A stretch of DNA of 22,918 nt from Planctomycetota bacterium. GTDB taxonomy: Bacteria > Planctomycetota > Planctomycetia > Planctomycetales > Planctomycetaceae. The stretch spans positions 1 to 22,918 of the forward strand of contig JAJRTM010000068.1 of NCBI GenBank assembly GCA_024278285.1, in the 5' to 3' direction. Made by a program: the position numbers and the translations under genes. How positions within the stretch are numbered: the stretch's first letter is position 1; the number at the start of each line of letters is the position of its first letter. The notes beneath the pieces were generated by a model, which saw nothing but the letters and a program-made list of their open reading frames with translations, was not told where the DNA came from and made no database searches. Below, piece after piece: positions 1 through 7,127 of this stretch.

Positions 1-702
1 GCGTTGTTGCAACTCCGAGCGGACTATCTGAGCGATAATGATTCGATGCCCCAATTCTGGTCCCGCCGCCAACGCCACCAAACCGGTCGCCGCCCCACAA
101 AAACAAAAACCTGAACAACCTACAAACCCCAATGTGCACCCACGAGCTTCTTCCTTGAAAAATTGATGTCGTCTGGCTTCGATGCGCGCTTCATGAAGAC
201 GTTTTCTGGCTGACTGAAGCTCGTTGAGACGAAGAGCGGTATTTCCCAAATTTAATAATGTTTTGGTAAATGCAAGCATCTGTTTTTTATCGCGTGCCAA
301 TTTCAGTCGTTGTTCATACAACTTTCTCGCTTTTTTATGTTTCCCCTTATCAGAATAGACATTAGCCAACGCCCCGAGGCAGTGACCTTTAGCAATTGAG
401 TCTCCCCAATGTTTTTCGGCTTTCAGTGCGTCCTGCCACCACAGTTCACGTTGCTCAAAAGTCAGCCAGATTTCACTGGCTCCACGTAGCACCAGTGGGA
501 AATCCCAGCATAGCTGAGCCCATTTCCTGCTCACTGTCGAATTTTCTACAGCAATGGATCGAGCAGAACAGATTGTTTCAAAAATATCCTGAAATTTAAT
601 TCTTGACGCAATACCATGTTCTACAGAGATCGAATATTGCTCTCCCAGAGTTTCGAGCCGAAGCAGGGTCGATTCGACAAAGTGAAAATCATCATCATTC
701 AT
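1..702 (-). CDS. TPR-repeat protein, C-terminus off the left edge
   Basis: An open minus-strand frame runs from ATG at 702 to the window edge, at least 234 codons with no stop, so the gene is partial. The start is preceded by a good ribosome binding site (GGAGAG, 4 nt before ATG). The protein begins MNDDDFHFVESTLLRLETLG. From about residue 75 it shows TPR-like helical pairs: an Ala/Gly-rich helix (HCLGALANVYSDKGKHKKAR), then KTLLNLGNTALRLNELQSAR. A Gly/Ala-rich hydrophobic stretch near residues 200-215 could be another helix or a membrane segment. It follows the HTH-NB-ARC gene, separated only by a 40-codon ORF that it overlaps by 8 nt, so the three are probably one transcript. In STAND proteins TPRs usually sit C-terminal to NB-ARC in one chain; here they would be a separate subunit. 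Function is inferred from fold and context only. Confidence 0.75.
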   Translation of the reverse strand, partial: MNDDDFHFVESTLLRLETLGEQYSISVEHGIASRIKFQDIFETICSARSIAVENSTVSRKWAQLCWDFPLVLRGASEIWLTFEQRELWWQDALKAEKHWGDSIAKGHCLGALANVYSDKGKHKKARKLYEQRLKLARDKKQMLAFTKTLLNLGNTALRLNELQSARKRLHEARIEARRHQFFKEEARGCTLGFVGCSGFCFCGAATGLVALAAGPELGHRIIIAQIVRSELQQR

Positions 703-817
703 CACTCTCTCCAAAATGCTGAAACTTGCCATTGTTATCGAACCCATTTTTTTCCATCTGAGCTGTTTTACTCTGAATAGATACATACTGCTTTGCTGCC
801 AACATTTCTTTGAGCAT
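695..817 (-). CDS. 40-residue ORF linking the NB-ARC and TPR genes
   Basis: This short minus-strand ORF begins at an ATG that overlaps the stop codon of the upstream NB-ARC gene (TAATG, 819-815). It ends at TGA 697-695, 8 nt inside the start of the TPR gene. The peptide starts MLKEMLAAKQYVSIQ and ends FQHFGESDE; it is charged and helix-prone, with no signal peptide or membrane segment. The frame directly continuing the NB-ARC gene is also free of stops here, but gives an implausible Cys/Trp/Ser-rich sequence. The +1 frame looks more protein-like, and its coupling at both ends argues that it is translated. It could be a small linker subunit, or only a translational coupling device. I recognise no family. 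Confidence 0.45.
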   Translation of the reverse strand: MLKEMLAAKQYVSIQSKTAQMEKNGFDNNGKFQHFGESDE

Positions 818-2163
818 TACTGAACTTCTTCTGCAAGCTGTTCAGCCATTTCGTAGACAAAATGATTGATCCCATATTCTCGCTCACCTTGTTTGTTGGT
901 GCCACCAAAACGTATAAGCCCAACATCAGATAACTCTTCAACCACGTTGATCGTTCTTTGGGGCCAGATTGACTCCAGGTCAGAATAAGAAACTGTTGAT
1001 TTTGCGGTTCCAAGAAGTCGCAATCGAGAAAAGTCACGTACCGTCTTTTCAGAAAGCAGACTGAGTGACCAACAAAGAAGCTCAGAGATAGTTCTCTGCT
1101 GAAACTGGATTTGAAGACGAGGGATAGATTCATTGGCTAACGTTTGGTGCATTTTTTCCAGAATTTCCTCTTTCTCCCACTGATTTCTCCAGCATTTAAT
1201 AAAAGTGCGTGCAGCGACAATGATTGTTGCAGGGAGATAACCCGACAGCTTGAGTAAAACATTGGCGAATTTTTCAGTCAATTCGTTTTCTAACCCCGCA
1301 CTACGAATCACAGCATCAAGCAGGTGCCGAGCGTTTTTATTATTCAACTCGGTAACAGGATAGACACGAACACGTTCGTGAGACCGCTCATCAAAAACAT
1401 TGGATACCGGTGTTGTGACCAAAACCGAGCAGTGTGCAGGAAGCATTTCACGAAACATTTGCAGTGGCTCTGCTTCCCAGACATCATCGAGTACCAGCAG
1501 GAGAGACCGTTGCTTCAGCTCTTTTCGAAGAACATCTTTCATGTTTTTAAGCAAAGGAAGGCCATCGAGGGATTGCCCGGTAAGAGATTCATGCAACTGA
1601 CTCAGGGCAAATTCCAATTGCCCATTTCTTTCGCTTAGCCTTTGCCTCGGCTTGCCGAATTCAATCCATGCAACTCCCCCTTTGAATGTAGCCCTTAAAT
1701 CGGGATCCATGGCCAGTCTGACTGCCAATTCAGATTTTCCAATTCCGGGAAACCCTTTTAACGATGTCAGAAACTGAACATCTTTTGCTTTCTCAGGATC
1801 GCCGCTAATTCCCATCAATTCCTTAATGTTATCAACATCCTGCTGTCTGACAAAATATTCATCACAGCATCCGGGAGGCAGGACGGGGGTTCTGTTCGAT
1901 TTAGTTAATTCTCCCTGTGCTTTTTTTTCATCGACACTCTGTTCCTCCAGAGGAACTCGCAATTCCTCCTCACTAACCTGGAGTGCGTTTGCGATTAAAG
2001 CGAAATGGCTTCGGCTTGCCACCCAGTGGGTTGAAATGCGAGTAATTGAAGAGGGAGAAATACGTGCCGCTGTTGCCAATGCGGACTGCTTGCCATTGAA
2101 AAGTGTGTCTATTTGCCGCTCAAAAACCTCTTGATCGACACCAATTTTTGCATCGCGAACCAT
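817..2163 (-). CDS. HTH-NB-ARC (STAND) ATPase
   Basis: A 448-residue protein. Residues about 10-70 look like a Cro/XRE-type helix-turn-helix (TAARISPSSITRIS). A linker leads to an NB-ARC/AP-ATPase core: Walker A GFPGIGKS at 137-144, Walker B LLLVLDDVW at 221-229, a sensor-like LVTTP at 248-252 (RNBS-B position) and GYLPATI near 308, where GLPLA is usual. A winged-helix region follows (about 365-440). No repeat sensor domain is present in the chain; the TPRs are in the downstream gene. NB-ARC proteins are ATP/ADP switches that oligomerise on sensing a ligand, and with an N-terminal HTH the output may be transcription. The start is supported by a GAGGTGG site 5 nt before ATG. Twin palindromes just upstream suggest self-repression. 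The transcript probably includes the 40-codon ORF and the TPR gene. Family assignment is firm; the role is inferred. Confidence 0.88.
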   Translation of the reverse strand: MVRDAKIGVDQEVFERQIDTLFNGKQSALATAARISPSSITRISTHWVASRSHFALIANALQVSEEELRVPLEEQSVDEKKAQGELTKSNRTPVLPPGCCDEYFVRQQDVDNIKELMGISGDPEKAKDVQFLTSLKGFPGIGKSELAVRLAMDPDLRATFKGGVAWIEFGKPRQRLSERNGQLEFALSQLHESLTGQSLDGLPLLKNMKDVLRKELKQRSLLLVLDDVWEAEPLQMFREMLPAHCSVLVTTPVSNVFDERSHERVRVYPVTELNNKNARHLLDAVIRSAGLENELTEKFANVLLKLSGYLPATIIVAARTFIKCWRNQWEKEEILEKMHQTLANESIPRLQIQFQQRTISELLCWSLSLLSEKTVRDFSRLRLLGTAKSTVSYSDLESIWPQRTINVVEELSDVGLIRFGGTNKQGEREYGINHFVYEMAEQLAEEVQ

Positions 2164-2174
2164 CGTTCCACCTC

Positions 2175-2215
2175 ATTTCATGTTTCGTGAAATTTCATTT
2201 CATGCACGGTGAAAT
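2175..2215. promoter_or_regulatory. Twin near-palindromic operator upstream of the HTH-NB-ARC gene
   Basis: Two copies of ATTTCATG-N3-(C/G)GTGAAAT occur at 2175-2193 and 2197-2215. Their centres are 22 bp apart, about two helical turns, so bound dimers would lie on the same DNA face. The first copy pairs 7 of 8 bases and the second 6 of 8. They lie immediately upstream of the NB-ARC ribosome binding site. On the minus strand a TTGATT hexamer (2222-2217), a possible -35 box, sits just beyond the second copy. Autoregulation by the encoded HTH is an inference from position. Confidence 0.55.
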
Positions 2216-2362
2216 AAATCAAACCAAAGCAACTTTTCAACTCTCTGATCACGACTACTCTGCCTAAGAAGAGCGTAACTCAGGCAACAATCTTTGATGC
2301 CTTTCAAGTGTTTTCACATGAACTTCTTGTGTCTTGGTTTGCGTCAATGAGGAGAATCGAAG

Positions 2363-2974
2363 ATGCCCTTTATCAATTATCGAAATATCTGGGAAGATAA
2401 AACCAGAAGTCTAAAAATCATCACAGACTTCGGCACTAAAAATGACACGTTTGATGCAGTCATTCATGTGCGACGCTTTGAAAACTCAACACCAGTTGTA
2501 TTTGATTTTGACCATTATAGCCAGCAATATTGCCTGTTGCATCAATCCACGCCAGTCGGCTCAATGACAATCACAAGACATATCCACGGTCCATTGGATT
2601 GCAGTGAATGCTATCCACATAATCTGCTTGAGTTTTATGGTCCTGTGTTGGGATCAGCTTGTAAATTTCGGATCAACCCTTTCCCATTCTCAGGATTTCG
2701 GACATTACGTCTGATGATTCGAGAGGTATGGCGAGATCGGCTCCAAGATGGGACACGGCTAGACCTGATCAACGCTGAGCAGAAACTCGTTCCATTTTAT
2801 AAGCGGATTGGCTATTCAGTAATTAAAGGATCGGATTTCACCCACCCTCTGCTGGGGACGAAAAGTGTGGCTCTGATGCTGGCTACAGACCCGACTCGGC
2901 GTTCTTTCTTACGAGACTTGTTTGAACGATTGCCTAACCCGCTGCTGTTAATTGATGTGCTGAAAAACCTTTAA
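2363..2974 (+). CDS. FeeM/LuxI-fold GNAT-like N-acyltransferase (putative N-acyl amino acid synthase)
   Basis: A 203-residue soluble protein. The middle has the strand-turn expected of an acyl-acyltransferase/GNAT fold (STPVGSMTITRHIHGP, about 72-87). A helix with FRTLRLMIREVWRDRL (about 112-127) follows, then a C-terminal half in which DLINAEQKLVPFYKRIGYSV and a final ALML strand match the pattern 'P-x-Y-x-x-x-GF ... m' shared by FeeM-type N-acyl amino acid synthases and LuxI-like autoinducer synthases. Those enzymes transfer a fatty acyl chain from acyl-ACP to an amino compound. AGGAG lies 8 nt before ATG. It is followed by a methyltransferase and an ANL-like gene on the same strand, consistent with a small acyl-metabolite pathway. 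The fold is a motif-level judgement; the substrate is unknown, and an ordinary GNAT acetyltransferase is the alternative. Confidence 0.6.
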   Translation: MPFINYRNIWEDKTRSLKIITDFGTKNDTFDAVIHVRRFENSTPVVFDFDHYSQQYCLLHQSTPVGSMTITRHIHGPLDCSECYPHNLLEFYGPVLGSACKFRINPFPFSGFRTLRLMIREVWRDRLQDGTRLDLINAEQKLVPFYKRIGYSVIKGSDFTHPLLGTKSVALMLATDPTRRSFLRDLFERLPNPLLLIDVLKNL

Positions 2975-3057
2975 CCCGGTTGTGTTGGGAAGGCTTTCAA
3001 TAATCGGAATTGAATGTACCCAAATCGCTTCTTACCTCTTTTATTTAGGACTTTATT

Positions 3058-3798
3058 ATGACCGTCTATCAATGGGATCAATACGATACCTACAAAAACC
3101 ACAATAAGCTAATCAGTGAGTATTATGAAGCAGTTCATTATTGCCACGAACGTGCATTACACAAACTTCCTCTTGCCTCTGGCTCGAAGGCACTTGACAT
3201 CGCGTGTGGTCATGGAGAATCAACACGTTTATTAACTAAATTTGCTGATTCCGTGATTGGTGTTGATAGTTCCACAGAACTCATTCGTCTGGCTCGTGAG
3301 CAGGAATATCCCAAGCAGACTGAGTTCATCTGTTCCACGTTCCAAGATTATAAATATGGGGACGAGAAATTCGACCTCGTATCCGGATCCTGGTTTCTCA
3401 ATCATATTCACAATGAGCCAGATCTTAAAACAACTATTTCAAAAATCAAATCACTTTTGAAACCAGGCGGCTGCATTTCATTTGTTGTCCCTGGTGATTC
3501 ATTCACATCACGTCGAGTACAACAGCTTGCTCTCGAAGAGTACCAATGGGAACAAGCTTGGATAGAAGAACAACCAAGGAGTACACATGGAGTTTTTCGC
3601 TACAATGAAGAGAGTTGGATTCGTACAACGATCTGGCAGCCAATGTACCTCATTCGCTTATTCAACAAATGGTTTAACCTTCACACATGGGACGTCAAAA
3701 GCACGCTTGTTCGTGAAAAAAGGCTTCCAGAATTTAACATGGAACCACCGTTCGAAATCATCTACGGTCAACTACGAGAAAGTGAGGCATCACAATGA
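3058..3798 (+). CDS. Class I SAM-dependent methyltransferase
   Basis: A 246-residue soluble protein with a Rossmann-type SAM-binding core. Motif I is LDIACGHGE at residues 46-54. The acidic end of strand 2 is VIGVDSS, with D70 expected to bind the SAM ribose. FDLVSGSWFLNHI (motif IV, about 103-115) and LLKPGGCISFVVPG (about 138-151) complete the pattern. The Trp- and Arg-rich C-terminal half (EQAWIEEQPRSTHGVFRYN) probably forms the substrate pocket. It lies 83 nt after the acyltransferase gene and ends in a 4-nt ATGA overlap with the ANL-like gene, so the two are translationally coupled and likely act together, methylating either the acylated product or its precursor. The acceptor cannot be deduced from sequence. 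Confidence 0.85.
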   Translation: MTVYQWDQYDTYKNHNKLISEYYEAVHYCHERALHKLPLASGSKALDIACGHGESTRLLTKFADSVIGVDSSTELIRLAREQEYPKQTEFICSTFQDYKYGDEKFDLVSGSWFLNHIHNEPDLKTTISKIKSLLKPGGCISFVVPGDSFTSRRVQQLALEEYQWEQAWIEEQPRSTHGVFRYNEESWIRTTIWQPMYLIRLFNKWFNLHTWDVKSTLVREKRLPEFNMEPPFEIIYGQLRESEASQ

Positions 3799-4697
3799 GA
3801 TTTCATCCCTGTTATTTTTCTTACTCCGCTGGATCAAATTCACGAAACCCATACGGTTATCGAATTGTCGATGAAACCACAAATCTACGTCTCGATCAAC
3901 TGATGGAGCTATTTCCATCTGTCAGCCAATTTCTCAAACAACAACCATTAATTGTAAGTGCATATCCAGCAACACTTGGGCTTACTGGGATCACGGCTTT
4001 GGTAGATACATACCTCCATCCTCCTACGTTTATTCGTGCTTTGCGCCTTGCCGCCTGCGAAAATGCCTCTGTACTCCTTGCGGCCCAACCCCTTGTTGGC
4101 GCAGAACTCTTGTTACAGCATTGCAAGGAAAAAATGGAGGTTCCTCGACACATCCTTTGGGCCGTTGGGGGTTATTATTTTCCGCTTTCGTTGGAAAATT
4201 TTATTCGAAAGATACTAGCCGGCAAGGGGTGTGACATCACTTTCTTGTATTCATACGGTGTTGCTGAAATTGGACATACTTGCTTCGCAGGAATCTCTCG
4301 ATTGAGCTGCGGTGAGCCTCTCTATCAAAAAGTTGCTACTGAAGTGACGGCAAGAATCAAAGAAAAGGAACTCGTGCTGGAAGCAGGCAATAACAGATCC
4401 GTCGCTACCGGTGATTATGCTCAGATAATCCAGGGAGGATGGTTAATCAAAAACAATATCACTCGTCTTGCCCCAGCAATTCGTGATGAATTGGAGTCGT
4501 GGACCGCTACAGACTGGCTACGAAGAACGGGCAATTTACAGACAAATCCCGAAGGAAAGATCACTTATCAATTGAGAGAACGAAAACCCAAAAAGAAATC
4601 AAAAAATGAAATCCCCTATTATTCATTTTGGGATGAATCTGATAACTATCCAACATCAAAACCTTGTTGGGGCTTAACGCAAGAAGGCAACAAATAG
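3795..4697 (+). CDS. Short ANL-superfamily (acyl-adenylate-forming)-like protein
   Basis: A 300-residue protein, about half the usual ANL enzyme length. Recognisable elements in order: an N-terminal SYSAGSNSRNPYG that resembles a degenerate adenylation P-loop (A3, TSGSTGxPxG); LWAVGGYYFPLSLENFI, like the 'GGxPLS' segment; YSYGVAEIG, matching the A5 'YGxTE' motif; and VATGDYAQIIQGGWLIK, matching the A7 'TGD' motif followed by the G-x-L strand. The usual C-terminal A8/A10 subdomain with its catalytic lysine is absent, and so is the N-terminal subdomain ahead of A3. Such a core might bind acyl-AMP or work with a partner rather than catalyse alone. It starts at ATGA inside the methyltransferase stop. 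It ends 2 bp from the tail of the convergent XRE gene. The family call rests on motif spacing and is moderate. Confidence 0.5.
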   Translation: MRFHPCYFSYSAGSNSRNPYGYRIVDETTNLRLDQLMELFPSVSQFLKQQPLIVSAYPATLGLTGITALVDTYLHPPTFIRALRLAACENASVLLAAQPLVGAELLLQHCKEKMEVPRHILWAVGGYYFPLSLENFIRKILAGKGCDITFLYSYGVAEIGHTCFAGISRLSCGEPLYQKVATEVTARIKEKELVLEAGNNRSVATGDYAQIIQGGWLIKNNITRLAPAIRDELESWTATDWLRRTGNLQTNPEGKITYQLRERKPKKKSKNEIPYYSFWDESDNYPTSKPCWGLTQEGNK

Positions 4698-4699
4698 CC

Positions 4700-5758
4700 T
4701 CAGGCAGCGTTTTCCTTCGATTCAGAATCAGAGACCAAAGAGAACCTTTTCGCTAACTTTTGATACGCTCGCAACGCAAGTATCATCACACGTCGATTCG
4801 TTCTCAGGTGAATGTTTACTGGAATGCAAAACTTGAGCAGTTGAGCAAAATGAGTCGATACAACACTCTTCTCATTTGAGTTCTGTGAAAGGTCACCATT
4901 ATTTCCAACAAGTTCGCAAAGTGGGTAGCCAAACTCCGGCATTTCTACATCACATTCAATGAACCCAATGGTCCCCAAACGCTCCAGATTTACGGGGCTT
5001 GCGCCAAATGAGAGCATGCGAAAATCTTGACGAGTAGGATTGCAAGACAAAATTGCCATCTGATAGAAAATTGAAAACGTCAAAGAGTCTGTCACCTGAT
5101 ACCATGATTTTGATGGTTGATTTGCAAACTCGACCCCAGAATCAAGAATTAAATTCTGACTCTCCTCTAAAATATCATCATCAGTGATATCCATAAACGT
5201 AACTCTGCCTTCTCGAAGAGCTTGATAAGCAGTGTCAGTAACTGGCAAGACAACACTCACACCGGTTCGTTTGCCTTCAGTACAAGCAAAAAGTATTGTC
5301 AAAGGATTTCGCTTCCACAGCGAGAGATAACGAGTTTCGTAGGCGGAATATCTTTCGTCCAACATTTGATCGGCCGTTCCGAAAATCTTATCGCTTTGAG
5401 AATCAGAACGCTCAAGATGCAACCGCCAACTCTTGCGCATTTCTGCGATTGCCCACTCTGCATCAGCTTGCGTTTTACAAACCGCAGACTCACAAGGGAG
5501 TATTTGATGTTTGAAAAAACGAGATAAAGACCAAGGCCACTTTTGGAAAGCATCTTGCTCGTTGCCTTTGACTATTTCATCGAAAGTCAATCCAAGTACT
5601 GATGCAATCAGTTCCAATGTAGTATGTTTGACATCTTGATTCCCTGCTTCTGCAAACTGGACTGTTCGCGAAGAAATCTCTGCTCGCATTGCAAGTTCAA
5701 GCTGCGAAAGCCCCAACTCTTTACGACGCTCACGAATTCGATGATTTCCTTGTGGCAT
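4700..5758 (-). CDS. XRE-family regulator with a GNAT-like C-terminal domain
   Basis: The reading frame is open from an ATG at 5818. I prefer the ATG at 5758 because AGAG lies about 9 nt upstream of it and because the region ahead holds a likely operator; the protein is then 352 residues. The first ~60 residues are a Cro/CI helix-turn-helix (IRERRKELGLSQLELAMRAE, then ISSRTVQFAEAG). The rest has a GNAT-like layout: NPLTILFACTEGKRTGVSVVLP as a strand pair, a central region with FADQ/TDD-type turns, and LGTIGFIECD near the end where GNATs carry the 'GF' strand. A link with the acyltransferase cluster is suggested by tail-to-tail placement 2 bp away. It may sense acyl-CoA or an N-acyl product while bound to DNA. 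The HTH is confident; the second domain is tentative. Confidence 0.65.
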   Translation of the reverse strand: MPQGNHRIRERRKELGLSQLELAMRAEISSRTVQFAEAGNQDVKHTTLELIASVLGLTFDEIVKGNEQDAFQKWPWSLSRFFKHQILPCESAVCKTQADAEWAIAEMRKSWRLHLERSDSQSDKIFGTADQMLDERYSAYETRYLSLWKRNPLTILFACTEGKRTGVSVVLPVTDTAYQALREGRVTFMDITDDDILEESQNLILDSGVEFANQPSKSWYQVTDSLTFSIFYQMAILSCNPTRQDFRMLSFGASPVNLERLGTIGFIECDVEMPEFGYPLCELVGNNGDLSQNSNEKSVVSTHFAQLLKFCIPVNIHLRTNRRVMILALRAYQKLAKRFSLVSDSESKENAA

Positions 5759-5795
5759 TATGGGGTCTCTGGTCAGGCATATCTTAAACATTTGG

Positions 5796-5814
5796 TTTTG
5801 CGCCATTTTTGCGC
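5796..5814. promoter_or_regulatory. Direct repeat TTTTGCGC upstream of the XRE regulator
   Basis: TTTTGCGC occurs at 5796-5803 and again at 5807-5814, 11 bp apart (one helical turn). The repeats lie 38 bp upstream of the preferred start codon (5758) in the 225-300 bp gap shared with the divergent gene at 6044. Position and spacing suit an operator bound by the XRE protein, but this is inference. Confidence 0.35.
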
Positions 5815-6043
5815 ACATGCAAAAAAAACCAATGCTACTTTATGTACCAAATAATAATTTCAAAACCATATCAACTCACTTTTTTCACTTATCAATCTGA
5901 GCTTCTATATTCCTGTTATCAGAGAAACAGTGCAATAGCTGAAAGGCAATTCCTGAAGAATAACTCACAAGCTATCAATATAATGCTTTGAATAATCTTC
6001 TGAAAGGAAAACCTCAAAGTGAAAAAATAAAGAAGGCGAATTA

Positions 6044-7081
6044 ATGTCATACAAATATTTCCAACATCTACTACTTGTTCCCACGTTAAGCTTGGGGGCT
6101 CTGTTTAGTACGGCTCTCTCGAGCGAAAATCAAGACGAAGACGTTCTTGTCACCACAAAAGACACACCAGTCTTTAAGCTGGATTCTAATGGAAATATTC
6201 AGGCATCATCAATATTACCCAAAGGTACTGTAATTGATTGCTCTTCAACTTCTCAACTTCAAATTTTCCCAGAGTATTGGCTTATCGTACCTCAATTCCC
6301 TTCCAGTATTAAAAATCACCAAAACATTTCACCTTGTTTTTTGCAATGCAAAGATGTTTTCAATTTGTCTGAAATGCAACAACGTGTTCGAAAAATAATT
6401 CCTCCACCACTCGATAAGCCAACGTCGTTTCCAGCAAGAAAACGTCTTCCCAAAATCATTCAGTTATCTGATCACCGTCTTGCAGACGTATGGATTGATC
6501 TCTCTTTAGCAATTGAAATTGATCGAAAGAAACCACTCAACAAACGAATTCCAGAGCTTTATTTTTCCCGATCTCAAATCTGGGCTGCAGCGGGAAATAA
6601 TGCTGATGCCCTGGCTAATTTGCTGGAAGCTGCTTCGATTGTTCGCCACCAGAACTTATCGGGCCGAATTAAATATGCAGAATATTTTTTACAATTGCAA
6701 GAAGCTCTTGAAAATCAAGTCCATCTTCCAGGGAGACCAACTGTTGGCGATCCTTTGAAGTATTGGGGAATAGGAGTCACCTACTATCGAAGCGGGCAAT
6801 ACGACAAAGCAGTTATGGAATTCACGGATGCGGTGCAGCTTGCGCCAGAAAGCCCTCTCTATTGGTATTCGCGTGCCTTGACGTATCGGGCTTTGCGAAT
6901 GGAACAGGAGGCTCAGCACGATGTTCGTATTGGAGCCGAAATTGAATCAAGTCGAAAAACGAGAAATAGTCGCTTCTTGCAGACTGAAATGTATCACCGC
7001 TTTGAACACTTCAGCGGTCCTGATCGAATCTGGCTGGAACAGTTTCGTCGAGGTAATGGAAGAGCCTGGAAGCGTTATTGA
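6044..7081 (+). CDS. Secreted SH3-like/TPR protein
   Basis: A 345-residue protein with a cleavable signal peptide (MSYKYFQHLLLVPTLSLGAL, cleavage probably after the Ser/Ala stretch near residue 26). A bacterial SH3-like segment follows: DTPVFKLDSNGNIQASSILP, then GTVIDCSS and YWLIVPQ, about residues 38-90. The C-terminal half holds TPR units (ELYFSRSQIWAAAGNNADAL; YWGIGVTYYRSGQYDKAVME; YWYSRALTYRALRMEQEAQ). AGAAGGCGA lies before the ATG. It is the first gene of a seven-gene plus-strand series and ends 46 nt before the giant TPR gene. SH3-like domains of this type often bind cell-wall or protein ligands, and TPRs are scaffolds. I infer a periplasmic scaffold role and do not recognise the protein as named. 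Confidence 0.75.
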   Translation: MSYKYFQHLLLVPTLSLGALFSTALSSENQDEDVLVTTKDTPVFKLDSNGNIQASSILPKGTVIDCSSTSQLQIFPEYWLIVPQFPSSIKNHQNISPCFLQCKDVFNLSEMQQRVRKIIPPPLDKPTSFPARKRLPKIIQLSDHRLADVWIDLSLAIEIDRKKPLNKRIPELYFSRSQIWAAAGNNADALANLLEAASIVRHQNLSGRIKYAEYFLQLQEALENQVHLPGRPTVGDPLKYWGIGVTYYRSGQYDKAVMEFTDAVQLAPESPLYWYSRALTYRALRMEQEAQHDVRIGAEIESSRKTRNSRFLQTEMYHRFEHFSGPDRIWLEQFRRGNGRAWKRY

Positions 7082-7127
7082 TCATATTTCAAATCCATCA
7101 TTGAATCTTAAACAAGAGATTTCACCT

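Noticed and set aside
703..816. Direct in-frame continuation of the NB-ARC gene into the TPR gene through TAA 817-819 (a fourth nonsense codon)
   Set aside because: The frame is indeed free of stops across the gap, but gives an unlikely CSKKCWQQSS-type sequence, while the +1 frame gives a natural-looking 40-residue peptide with coupled start and stop.
1324..2134. Plus-strand open frames opposite the NB-ARC gene
   Set aside because: They lie antisense to a well-supported gene, have no ribosome binding sites or domain motifs, and read as low-quality sequence.
5759..5818. XRE gene start at ATG 5818
   Set aside because: No ribosome binding site precedes it, and the extra 20 residues cover the TTTTGCGC repeats; ATG 5758 fits the HTH start better. 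The longer form is not excluded.
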